Shown here piece after piece: positions 1 to 9,289 of a stretch of DNA of 64,000 nt. The DNA is from Zea mays (lineage: Eukaryota > Streptophyta > Magnoliopsida > Poales > Poaceae). The translations under genes were made by a program, and so were the position numbers. The DNA lies in assembly GCF_902167145.1 (NCBI RefSeq), contig NC_050096.1, positions 267,118,622-267,182,621 on the forward strand, read 5' to 3'. The notes under the pieces are model-generated. The model did not search any database. It was not told the origin of the DNA and saw only the letters and a list, made by a program, of their open reading frames with translations. Numbering within the stretch: the first letter of the stretch is position 1; each line of letters begins with the position of its first letter.

Positions 1-568
1 TCATTGAAAAGTCCCACTGATTCATCTGAAGGCAAATCCTCAAGACCAAAAAACTGATAACTAAATTGCTCCTCCTCATTGTTGACAATTGGCACTGGTG
101 CAGGGGGTTGCTCAGGTTGAACCTGCATAGCCGGCCAGGGGTCCCAACCATCATCAGCAATGTTGTCATTTACAACAACTTCTTCAAATTCACCAATAGG
201 AGGGATGTTGAGGTCAAACTGGAAATTAGGCATAGGCTGCCCCAATCCAAAGAATTCCACCGGAAGTTGATGACCATTATGGGGGTATGGGGCATAGGCT
301 CCTCATCCTGAGGCTGGGCACCAAGCATGAATTGCTGAACTATGTCGCACTGAACAGTCCAGGAAACCCCTTCAAAACCTTCAGCCACTGAAAAGACAAT
401 AAACTGGGGGACTTCCTGCAGAGATGTCACCCTTGCTCTGACAAGCAATCTAGTAGCATTAGCAAGATCAGGATCCCACATAAGCACCTTACCAAATGAA
501 CCAATAGCATTCTGAATGTGCTCATGTGTCCAGAAATCCAAGGGAAACCCAAGAAGCATCAACCAACA
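1..568 (-). pseudogene. 3' half of a DUF4283/zinc-knuckle-type grass protein pseudogene
   Basis: The minus strand encodes a segment with the WLMLLGFPLDFW and LLVRARVTSLQEVPQFIVFS motifs, typical of a large grass family of unnamed proteins with a DUF4283-like fold and zinc knuckles. The best open stretch is 170-577, but its first codons lie inside the neighbouring LTR. The other half of the gene is at 13353-15076, beyond element A, and the two halves meet at the CAACA target duplication. Nearer position 1 the frame loses resemblance to the family. The cellular role of this family is not known to me; many copies look like dispersed gene or retroelement relics. Similarity is judged from motifs only. 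Confidence 0.6.
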
Positions 569-2052
569 TGAAAGCATCTAGGCCCTTGGTTGGTTTTAGT
601 GATTAATGACAACGCAATATTATATGTGACTAACGTGTGTTTTGCAGAGACAAATGGTAAGTTAGGTCGCATGACAGGTAGAAGTACTACAATGGTGAAA
701 ACAATCCCGGAGATAAGAACTCGAAGCGACGGCTAAAACGACGAAACAAAAGGCAAAGGTCTACGGAGTCCGAGTGTCAAGGAGATGTGGACACTCGCGA
801 TTTAGTTAGATCTTTTATTCTCTTTTAGTCGTACTATAAAGAGGGGTTGTCAATGAGTAGTTTGACCAAGAGAGTTCTAATGTAGTGTTGGTGCACAATC
901 ACACTCACATTCAGTGCTAGGTGTCACTCTAGAACTCACTCACAAGTTAGAACGAAAACCGTCTTGAAAATCAGCTGAAAAACAAGAAGTAGGGTTTCTG
1001 TCCCTGGGGGCACCGGACTGTCCGGTGTGCACCGGACTGTCCGGTGCACCCTCTGCCAGGTGGGACCAGGCTAGTCCGAGGAAGAGGTTTCCTCCACAGA
1101 AAACCCGAGAGCGGCTGTTTCAGAGTTGAATTTTAGTGGCGCACCGGACATCGCACCGGACTGTCCGTTGTGCACCAGACCGTGACTGTTCACTGTCCGG
1201 TGTGCCATGAGTCCAACGGCTAGCTGTCAGAACTAGCCGTTGGAATCGACCGTTGGCGCACCGGTGGTGCACCGTTGGCGCACCGGTGGCGCACCGGACT
1301 GTCCGGTGCGCCAGTGCGCAGAATGTTGCCTGTAACGGCTAGTTGGTGGGTGAGGGCTATTTATACCCCTTCCACCCACCATATTCAATGTCTTGCACTC
1401 CACATTTATTCCAGCACATTGCTAGAGCATTGCAAGCACCAAAAGCCTAGTGAGGAGATTAGAGAATCTTAATTCGCGTTTTGTTCCTCATTAGCGCTAG
1501 CGAGAGCCACCTAGAGCACACACCACTTGCATTAGGCTTCTCTTGGTCAAGCGAAAGTCTACGGCTTGTTACTCTTGGTGATCGGCATCACCTAGACGGC
1601 TTGGTGGCGTTGGGAGCTCGGTGATCACCGTAAAGATCTTGTTGGTGACCCGACTCAAGTTTGTAAGCGGTCTCGAGGGATCCACCGCGCCGGAGTGGCA
1701 AAGGATCATCTCGTAGTGAGCACTTGGTTCTTGCGAGGACCAAGGGGGAGCGATACCCTTGCGCGGGTGCTCCAACGAGGACTAGTGGAGAGTGCCGACT
1801 CTTCGATACCTCGGGAAAAATTGGAGGAGTCTTCTAAACTTTGCTTTACATTCCGCACTTAATTCAAGCACTTTACATTGTGTATTTGTTTAGCAAGTAT
1901 TTGAAGTATTGTCTTAGCATTGTTGCATTTCTAGTATTATATTCTTAGTGCTAGTTGTTGGGGTGAAGTTGGGCTCTTGCTTAGTCTTTAATTAGTGTTG
2001 ATTTTTAGAAAAGCCCAATTCACCCCCCCTCTTGGGCATCGTGATCCTTTCA
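569..2052 (+). repeat. 5' LTR of Sirevirus A
   Basis: The LTR runs from TGAAAGCATC to CCTTTCA, immediately upstream of the primer-binding site. It is 1484 bp and repeated at 11865-13347. U3 holds the palindrome cluster (1011-1312), followed by a TATA-like CTATTTATAC at 1357-1366. The 3' part ends in a C-rich run before GGGCATCGTGATCC. Confidence 0.93.
1011..1312. promoter_or_regulatory. CACCGGACTGTCCGGTG palindrome cluster and TATA box region of LTR A
   Basis: Perfect 17-bp palindromes start at 1011 and 1030, degenerate copies lie around 1144-1202, and another perfect copy is at about 1289-1305. All are 50-350 bp upstream of CTATTTATAC (1357-1366). Such palindromes are a known conserved feature of Sirevirus LTRs and probably act in U3 transcription. 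The same cluster recurs in the 3' LTR at 12307-12597, where several copies are better preserved. Confidence 0.8.
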
Positions 2053-2054
2053 AT

Positions 2055-2066
2055 TGGTATCAGAGC
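2055..2066 (+). other. Primer-binding site of Sirevirus A
   Basis: TGGTATCAGAGC starts two bases after the LTR end and is complementary to the 3' end of initiator methionine tRNA, the usual primer of plant copia elements. Confidence 0.88.
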
Positions 2067-2104
2067 CTTGTTGCTCATAGATTAGCTTAATCGCTAGAGT
2101 TACG

Positions 2105-4117
2105 ATGTCCGGTGGGGATGGACCTCCTCCCGTTTTTGATGGTGACGATTTTCCTTATTGGAAAATTCGTATGGAAGCATACTTAGAGGCTATAGACATT
2201 GGTGTCTATAAAGCCGCCACACAAGGATTCCCCGAACCTAGAGATCCCACAAATCTTGTAGGTGATGAGTTCAATTATGAGAAATGGAATGCTAAGGCCA
2301 AAAACACCCTTTTTAGAGGCCTTTGCAAAGATGTGTTCAATAGAGTAAGAAATCATAAAAATGCTCATGATTTGTGGATGGACATTTGTGCTCTACACGA
2401 AGGAACTAGAAGTGAACGTGAGGAAAGATATCACATAGCCATGAGAAAGTTAAATTCTTTTGAAATGCTTACTAATGAAAATGCAAATGTTATGTACTCA
2501 CGTCTCAATATTCTTGTAGAGGAAGTTAATGGATTGGGGCTTACTCAAATCTCACAACTGGATGTTGTGAGGAAGATTCTCAGTGTCCTCCCAATAGACA
2601 AATATGGACACATTGTCACTGTGCTACATCAAATGGATCTTTCAGTTACCACACCTACACAAATTTTGGGAAAGATCAATGCCCATGAAATGTACATGCA
2701 CATCAACGACAAAGAAGAATCATCTTCCAAAAGAAAGGATTTGGCTCTCAAAGCAAATCATGAAAGAAAAGGAAAAGCAAAAATACAAGTTGAGGAAGAA
2801 TCCTCAAGTGATGATGACCTTGATGCAAACATTGCCTTGATGGTAAGGAAGACCACCAAGATGCTGAAGAAGCTAAATAGAGAAGGCATCAAATTTGATT
2901 CAAGGAAGAAGAAATTCTTTTCCAACAAAAGAAAGCCCATTTCTGAGATGGACTGCTACAACTGTGGTGAGCTCAGTCATCTTGCTCATCAATGCAACAA
3001 GCCCAAGAAGAATAAGTTCAAGGGCAAGAAAGAAGATGATAGCGATGATGAAAAGAAGGAAAAGAAATTCTTCAAGAGGAAGGATGGGAAGCAAAAGAGG
3101 TTCCACAAGAAGAAGAATGGAAAGGCATATATTGTTGGCGACTGGCTCACCGACATCGAATCATCAAGTGGGTCTTCTTCAAGTGAAGAAGAGGATGATG
3201 AAAAAGTTGCCGCCATAGCCGGGGACTTCTCTTCACCACCACCATCACCATCATCAATTCCTCACCTATGCCTCATGGCTAAGGGTGAACGGAAGGTACA
3301 AAATGATATCAATATTGCTGATGATAGTGATAGTGATAGTGATGAGGAATTTGCTTCACCTTCATATGATGAGTTAGCTGACTTGCTTAAAGAATATACT
3401 CAAACCATTAGAAAGTCAAAAGCTAAATGTGATAGGTTGAAAAATGAAAATGAATCTTTAAATGCCAAATATGACATAGTTATAAAGGCTAGTGATGAAA
3501 TAAAAGAAGAGAATAAAACTATGTCATCAACTATAAATGAGCTCACAAACTCCCTAAAAGATGCTAAGGAAAAATATGACAAATTAAATGAAGCTAATAG
3601 GGAGTTGCAAAATAGACTAGTAAAGATCAAGGAAGACTATACTCAAATTAAATTTGATCATGACAATCTTCTTGTTGAAAATGAACTTTTATCTTGCAAA
3701 ACACATGAGGCTATTAACCCTGTTGTTAAGTTTGATGTAGCAACCTCATGTGATGATTTGAGTCAAGAAGAGCAAACTAGTCTACATGCTGAATTGACTG
3801 AAAAAGTTGAAGTCCTGACTTTAGACAACCAAAAATTGAAGAATTACTTGACTGGTGCAACTACTAGAGGAAAGGTTGCTATTGAGAACAATGATTTCAA
3901 CAATGAGTTGGCAGTGGATAATCAAAGGCTTAAAAATGAGGTCAAGAAACTAAAAAGTGAAAATGAACATCTTGCAACAAGTGTGCAAAAGTTCAACAAG
4001 GGTCAATACCTCCAAAATGAGCTGCTTATGAACACTGTTATGAAAAACAACAAGAGTGGTATTGGATACAATGCTTTTGTGCAAAAGAAAGCTACCACTC
4101 AATACAAGCCGAAGTAG
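2105..4117 (+). CDS. Gag of Sirevirus A (670 aa, truncated by a TAG)
   Basis: This is the capsid/nucleocapsid polyprotein that packages element RNA in virus-like particles. It begins at an ATG 39 bases after the primer site. The N-terminal 200 residues have the DUF4219/UBN2-type copia gag pattern (FPYWKIRMEAYLEA near residue 18). A CCHC zinc knuckle, CX2CX4HX4C, starts at about residue 284 within a Lys-rich stretch. Asp/Ser/Glu-rich tracts follow, then a long predicted coiled coil (about residues 420-660), as is usual for the long Sirevirus gag. The frame stops at TAG 4115-4117, but recognisable gag sequence continues in the same frame to 4390, so the stop looks like a nonsense mutation. pol follows in another frame. 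Confidence 0.88.
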   Translation: MSGGDGPPPVFDGDDFPYWKIRMEAYLEAIDIGVYKAATQGFPEPRDPTNLVGDEFNYEKWNAKAKNTLFRGLCKDVFNRVRNHKNAHDLWMDICALHEGTRSEREERYHIAMRKLNSFEMLTNENANVMYSRLNILVEEVNGLGLTQISQLDVVRKILSVLPIDKYGHIVTVLHQMDLSVTTPTQILGKINAHEMYMHINDKEESSSKRKDLALKANHERKGKAKIQVEEESSSDDDLDANIALMVRKTTKMLKKLNREGIKFDSRKKKFFSNKRKPISEMDCYNCGELSHLAHQCNKPKKNKFKGKKEDDSDDEKKEKKFFKRKDGKQKRFHKKKNGKAYIVGDWLTDIESSSGSSSSEEEDDEKVAAIAGDFSSPPPSPSSIPHLCLMAKGERKVQNDINIADDSDSDSDEEFASPSYDELADLLKEYTQTIRKSKAKCDRLKNENESLNAKYDIVIKASDEIKEENKTMSSTINELTNSLKDAKEKYDKLNEANRELQNRLVKIKEDYTQIKFDHDNLLVENELLSCKTHEAINPVVKFDVATSCDDLSQEEQTSLHAELTEKVEVLTLDNQKLKNYLTGATTRGKVAIENNDFNNELAVDNQRLKNEVKKLKSENEHLATSVQKFNKGQYLQNELLMNTVMKNNKSGIGYNAFVQKKATTQYKPK

Positions 4118-4390
4118 ACTCACAAGCCTATCAAATGCTTTGAGTGTGGAAATGAAGGTCATTTTGCCCACAACTGCAAAGCCAAACCACCAACACCCTT
4201 GCCTAAGCACTCAAGACCATTTGCTTTCAATGCTCATTATGTTCTAAGAAAGGTTGCAAATGGAAAGGTTAAAGTTACATTCCTAGGTCCACCAAACAAA
4301 AGTAGACCTAGACAAATCTGGGTGGCAAAGTCCTTAATTGAGAGAGTCACTGGTCCTATGCAATATAGGGCCCTCAAAACTCAAGCTTGA
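4118..4390 (+). pseudogene. C-terminal remainder of gag A with second zinc knuckle
   Basis: Directly after the TAG at 4115-4117 the gag frame stays open for 90 codons to TGA 4388-4390. It encodes a second CCHC knuckle (4136-4177, CFECGNEGHFAHNC) and ends in WVAKSLIERV...ALKTQA, matching the ends of other Sirevirus gags (element B ends KTQA). No ATG lies near its start, so it would be made only by readthrough of the TAG or in intact relatives. The base context after TAG (ACTCAC) does not match a known plant readthrough signal. Confidence 0.75.
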
Positions 4391-4407
4391 ATTGTCTGTG
4401 GATGTAG

Positions 4408-5619
4408 GTGAACTACAAGACCGGTGGGAGCCATTGGGTTATTGACAGTGGATGCACACAACATATGACAGGCAACCCACGGATGTTCACCTCACTGGAT
4501 GAGAATGTTGATGGTCAAGATAAAATCACATTTGGAGACAATTCAAAAGGAAAAGTGCAAGGACTTGGCAAGGTGGCAATCTCAAATGATTTATCAATAT
4601 CAAATGTTCTCTTAGTTGCACCTTTGAGCTTCAATTTATTATCAGTGGGTCAACTCTGTGATCTTGGACTTCAATGCTTATTCACTCCAACAGAGGTTAT
4701 TGTAACAAAGATGGATGATGAATCAATGGTGTTCAAAGGTTTTAGGTACAACAACCTCTACTTAGTGGATTTCACTTCAGAAGATGCAGACTTAAGAACT
4801 TGCCTCTTCACCAAAGCTTCACTTGGATGGCTCTGGCATAGGAGGCTTACACATGTTGGGATGAGCACACTCAAGAAGGTATTAAAGAAAGATATGGTTA
4901 GAGGATTAAAGGATGTGGTGTTTGAAAAAGACAAGCCATGCAGTGCATGTCAAGCTGGAAAGCAAGTTGCTAATACACATCCTACTAAAGCTTTCATGTC
5001 AACATCAAGGCCACTGGAACTACTTCATATGGATTTATTTGGACCTACAAATTATGTCAGTGCCGGTGGCAACCTCTACTGTCTAGTAATTGTTGATGAC
5101 TTCTCAAGATACACTTGGGTGTTCTTTCTCCATGACAAATCTGAAGTTGCATCTATATTCAAGAAGTTTGCCAAGAAAGCACAAAATGAATTTGACTGCA
5201 AGATCAAGAAGATTAGAAGTGACAATGGCAAAGAATTTGACAACACCAACATTCATGAGTACTGTGATGAAATTGGGATCAAGCATGAAGTATCTGCCAC
5301 ATACACACCTCAACAAAATGGAGTTGTTGAAAGGAAAAATAGGACCTTGATCACTCTTGCAAGAACAATGATTGATGAGTATAACACACCGGAGAGGTTT
5401 TGGGCCGAAGCTGTCAACACTGCTTGTTATGCATCAAACAGGCTATTTCCTCACCGGCTACTTGCGAAGACTCCTTATGAACTGCTAAATGGGAAAAAGC
5501 CAGACGTCTCTTTCTTCCGGGTGTTTGGGTGCAAATGCTACATCTACAAGAAACGCCATCACCTAGGGAAGTTTCAAAGACGTTGTGATATTGGTTTTCT
5601 TTTGGGGTTTATTCATTAA
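4408..5619 (+). CDS. Pol part 1 of Sirevirus A: protease and integrase
   Basis: The open frame begins just after TAG 4405-4407 with no ATG for 20 codons, so it is probably expressed by frame change from gag (it lies in the -1 frame relative to gag). Protease motif VIDSGC with HMTG is at the start. The GAG-pre-integrase zinc region (WHRRLTHVG, then CSACQAGK) follows, and then the integrase core with catalytic residues in HMDLFGP, IRSDNGKEF and NGVVERKNRTL (D, D and E). The frame ends early at 5617-5619 because of a small frameshift near 5608-5613: the next pol sequence continues in the frame expected after loss of one base or gain of two. Confidence 0.88.
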   Translation: MNYKTGGSHWVIDSGCTQHMTGNPRMFTSLDENVDGQDKITFGDNSKGKVQGLGKVAISNDLSISNVLLVAPLSFNLLSVGQLCDLGLQCLFTPTEVIVTKMDDESMVFKGFRYNNLYLVDFTSEDADLRTCLFTKASLGWLWHRRLTHVGMSTLKKVLKKDMVRGLKDVVFEKDKPCSACQAGKQVANTHPTKAFMSTSRPLELLHMDLFGPTNYVSAGGNLYCLVIVDDFSRYTWVFFLHDKSEVASIFKKFAKKAQNEFDCKIKKIRSDNGKEFDNTNIHEYCDEIGIKHEVSATYTPQQNGVVERKNRTLITLARTMIDEYNTPERFWAEAVNTACYASNRLFPHRLLAKTPYELLNGKKPDVSFFRVFGCKCYIYKKRHHLGKFQRRCDIGFLLGFIH

Positions 5620-5657
5620 AGTCCAAAGCATATCGAGTATTCAACCATGCCACTGGC

Positions 5658-7631
5658 GTGGTAGAAGAAACATATGATGTGGAATTTGATGAGACTAATG
5701 GCTCCGAAGGAGCACTTGAAAACCTTGATGATGTAGGTGATGAGCCACTTAGGGAAGCAATGAAGAACATGCCTATTGGAGCTATCAAACCAAAAGAAGA
5801 TGAAGAAGAGGTGCAAATCATTGACAGACCTTCTTCATCAAATGTACCACAAGATGATGAAAAAGATGAGAGGCATGCAAATGAAGATACATTTGTCTCT
5901 CATGAACAAGCAAGGGTACAAGCCGAAGATGTTGATGCTCCAGGATCTTCTTCCCAAGTGGTTGACAGGAGAAACTCATCACTACTTCAAGCTCATCCTC
6001 AAAATCAAATCATCGGGAGTCCTTCACAAGGGGTTATTACTCGATCACATAGACATGCTTCTTTTATTGAACATCACTCCTTTGTTTCTTGTGTTGAGCC
6101 TACTTGTATAGATGAGGTGCTACAGGATCCGGACTGGGTGAATGCCATGCATGAAGAACTTAACAACTTCACCCGTAACAAAGTTTGGACCCTGGAGAAG
6201 CCCCCACAAGATGCAAGAATCATTGGAACCAAGTGGGTGTTCAGAAACAAACAAGATGATCAAGGTGTGATTGTAAGAAACAAGGCAAGACTTGTTGCAA
6301 AGGGATTCTCTCAAGTTGAAGGCTTAGATTTTGGAGAGACCTTTGCACCGGTTGCTCGACTGGAAGTCATCCGTATCCTACTTGCATATGCATCATGCTA
6401 TGATATAAAACTTTATCAAATGGATGTAAAAAGTGCATTTTTAAATGGCTTTATAAATGAACTTGTATATGTTGAGCAACCGCCTGGATTTGAAGACCCT
6501 AGATATCCTAATCATGCTTACAGGTTGTCCAAGGCGCTATATGGGCTAAAGCAGGCTCCAAGGGCTTGGTATGAGCGCCTTCGCGACTTCCTCATCGAAA
6601 AGGGCTTCAAGATCGGGACCGTCGACACAACTCTCTTCACAAAGAAACATAACGGTGATATTTTCATTTGTCAAGTATATGTTGATGATATAATCTTTGG
6701 CTCGACAAATGACTGTCATTGCAAGGAATTTGGTGAGTTGATGTCGAAGGAGTTCGAGATGTCAATGATTGGTGAGCTAACGTACTTCCTCGGCTTTCAA
6801 GTCAAGCAAATGAAAGATGGTAACTTTCTCTCACAAGAGAAGTATACCAAAGACTTGTTGAAAAGGTTCAACATGGAGAAGTGCAAACCAATCAAGACCC
6901 CCATGCCTACAAATGGACATCTCGACTTAGATGAGGGAGGTAACCCGGTTAATCAAACTCTCTACCGTTCTATGATTGGTAGTTTATTATACCTTACCGC
7001 ATCTAGGCCCGATATTATGTTTAGTGTCTGCATGTGTGCTAGATTTCAATCTAATCCTAAGAAAGCTCATCTTCGCGCTGTTAAGAGAATTCTTAGGTAT
7101 CTCAGGCACACCACAAGCATTGGTCTGTGGTATCCCAAAGGAGCTACTTTTGATTTAATTGGCTATTTCGATTCGGATTATGCCGGTTGCAAAATTGATA
7201 GGAAAAGTACTTCTGGGGGATGCCATCTGCTTGGTAGATCACTAGTTTCATGGACATCCAAAAAGCAAAATAGTGTTGCCTTGTCAACTGCCAAAGCGGA
7301 ATACATTGCCGCAGGTGCTTGTTGCACACAAATTTTATATATGAAACAAACTCTTCTAGACTATGGCGTAGTTCTAGAAAAGGTACCTTTGTTGTGTGAT
7401 AATGAGAGTGCTGTTAAAATTGCTAATAACCCTGTACAACACTCTCGCACCAAGCACATTGATATCCGTCATCACTTCCTTAGAGATCATGTTGCTAAAG
7501 GAGATATCATTTTAGAAGGAGTGAGGTCGGAAGATCAATTAGCGGATATTTTCACTAAGCCACTTGATAAGACCCGCTTTTGCATGTTGAGGAATGAACT
7601 AAATATTCTTGATCTCAGAAATTTTATGTAA
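5658..7631 (+). CDS. Pol part 2 of Sirevirus A: reverse transcriptase and RNase H
   Basis: This is the continuation of pol after the frameshift; the first listed codon is GTG and not a true start. An acidic linker (DETNGSEGALE...) precedes the copia reverse transcriptase: [57 protein letters not shown], and the catalytic YVDDIIFGS at about 6677-6703. RNase H follows with [16 protein letters not shown], a STAKAEYIAA box (usually STAEAEY) and LCDNES. The C-terminus has the usual [15 protein letters not shown] and [11 protein letters not shown] motifs. No further breaks are seen, so the enzyme domains themselves are complete. Confidence 0.9.
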   Translation: MVEETYDVEFDETNGSEGALENLDDVGDEPLREAMKNMPIGAIKPKEDEEEVQIIDRPSSSNVPQDDEKDERHANEDTFVSHEQARVQAEDVDAPGSSSQVVDRRNSSLLQAHPQNQIIGSPSQGVITRSHRHASFIEHHSFVSCVEPTCIDEVLQDPDWVNAMHEELNNFTRNKVWTLEKPPQDARIIGTKWVFRNKQDDQGVIVRNKARLVAKGFSQVEGLDFGETFAPVARLEVIRILLAYASCYDIKLYQMDVKSAFLNGFINELVYVEQPPGFEDPRYPNHAYRLSKALYGLKQAPRAWYERLRDFLIEKGFKIGTVDTTLFTKKHNGDIFICQVYVDDIIFGSTNDCHCKEFGELMSKEFEMSMIGELTYFLGFQVKQMKDGNFLSQEKYTKDLLKRFNMEKCKPIKTPMPTNGHLDLDEGGNPVNQTLYRSMIGSLLYLTASRPDIMFSVCMCARFQSNPKKAHLRAVKRILRYLRHTTSIGLWYPKGATFDLIGYFDSDYAGCKIDRKSTSGGCHLLGRSLVSWTSKKQNSVALSTAKAEYIAAGACCTQILYMKQTLLDYGVVLEKVPLLCDNESAVKIANNPVQHSRTKHIDIRHHFLRDHVAKGDIILEGVRSEDQLADIFTKPLDKTRFCMLRNELNILDLRNFM

Positions 7632-9289
7632 AATGTCAAATAGTGTTGTCAAGCTTGCATTGCATGTTTAAATTCCTTGTATTGCATCTAGGACTTGTCT
7701 AACCTAGTTGAGATAACCGCCAACAAAGCGAGTGAAAAAGCTTAACTCGGGTCAAACCTGACAAGTCTTAGTTTTAAGCTTTTAGCACTTAAATTCTTAC
7801 TTTTTATGTAATTGTTGGTTCTTGAAATATGCATGAGGTACTGCACTTAGGGGGAGTATTCAAAACTCAAATCACTCATGAAAACCCCTAGTGCAAGCCA
7901 AAATGCAAATTTCACCATTTGCCTATTTTCTCTAAAAATTATCTAGCCTATGGCAAAATATTTTGAAAAGTATATGAGGCTGCCAATACCTATCCCAACA
8001 AGTGTTATTTTGTGTGATTATAAGTTGGGATTTGGTTTGGCTGAAAAGTAGATAGAAAAATTCAAAATTTTCCAAACTCCCTCTGTCTGGGCTCACCGGA
8101 CAGTCCGGTGTGCACCGGACACTGCACTGTGCAATGTCCGGTGCACCGGCAGCCGCGCGCTAAAATCCTTTTTTCCTGTGCGCTGTCCGGTGGCTCACCG
8201 GACAGCTACTGTGCGCTGTCTGGTGTGCACCGGACAGGCACTGTAGACTGTCCGGTGCGCCCATATCGCGTTTTAAAAAAAGGCCTCCAGCCCGAGACCG
8301 AGCCAGAGGCTCATTTCCAGCGCTCTCTCTCTGTCTCTCTGGCGATTCCCTTTCCCCCACCGGCGACCTTCCCTCTCCGGCGACCACCGTACTCCGGCGA
8401 CCGTGCTCCGCCTGGGCTTGTCCTCTCCCTCTCGGTGAGCAGCCCATCCATCTCTCCCTCAGTTCTCTCTCACTCTCTGTTCTGGTGAGCAGAGGCTCCC
8501 ATTTCCACCGTTTGTGAATTTCTTCAAATCCTGTGAATCCCAGTGACTCCAAATGGTGGAATGTGTTCCTATGTGTGCCTTGATCACTCCTGCAGGTTAT
8601 TAGCTCCTTCGGGAGGGTTTTCACACCTCAAATGCCCATTTCACCGAAAACCTAATTCCCCGCACACCACGTGCTCGGTGAAATACCCAAACCAGCCAAA
8701 AATGCTCCAATTGAACCCAAATTTTTCAGGCACCTTCACAACACTTCCAGCAACATACTTGCCAAATTTCACGCCAATCCGAGTTTTCAGGCTTCAATTT
8801 CACTCAATTCCCCGTTTCGAGCGATCGTTTCCGAGCCGGGTGCCCAAATCTCGTTTTCTTCGCCTAAATTCAAACTAAGCACACACTTCACTCATATTCA
8901 CCTATATAAACCTATTCGTGAAGTATCGGCTCAATTCCATGTCGTTTCGTGCCTCAATTCGAATTCCAAACCTCCTATGGCACTATTTATCGTTCAAATG
9001 TCGTTTTCACGCCGTTTGACCTATCGATCGTCTCGTCTCGTGTTTTCTGTGCCATATCTCTCTGTGTGTATTTATTCACATTTCATATACTTATGACTAT
9101 GTGACTAATACGTGCTCACCTCTTCTGTCATTTCAGTGACCTTGATTGCCCGTGTGCCGTCTCCCGCCCTGCCTGGATCGTCACCTCTCGTGTGAGCTTT
9201 CTAGGTAGTCATCTCATCTTTTGCTAATCTATTGGTCATTTTCGCTCTGTGCTTAGTCACTCTCTCTCATTTGCAGACATCAGTTCAGG
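7632..9289 (+). other. Pol-env gap of Sirevirus A: non-coding, promoter-like region
   Basis: These 1.66 kb contain no convincing coding sequence. A polypurine-like TTAGGGGGAG lies at about 7847-7856. A palindrome cluster (8094-8262) is followed by TTTTAAAAAAAGG (about 8271-8284) and a CT-rich leader (about 8318-8510). Splice-donor-like GGTGAGC sites occur at 8434 and 8484, and acceptor-like TTTCAG (9136) and TTTGCAG (9276) near the end. The layout looks like the 5' region of a plant gene placed ahead of the env-like frame. Confidence 0.6.
8094..8262. promoter_or_regulatory. Internal CACCGGAC palindrome cluster ahead of the env-like gene
   Basis: A perfect CACCGGACAGTCCGGTG lies at 8094-8110. 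It is followed by at least three pairs of CACCGGAC/GTCCGGTG half-sites with longer spacers, up to 8262. The motifs are the same as in the LTR of this element. Ten to twenty bases downstream is an A/T-rich TTTTAAAAAAA box and then a pyrimidine-rich stretch, the same order as in the LTR promoter. Function is inferred. Confidence 0.65.
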
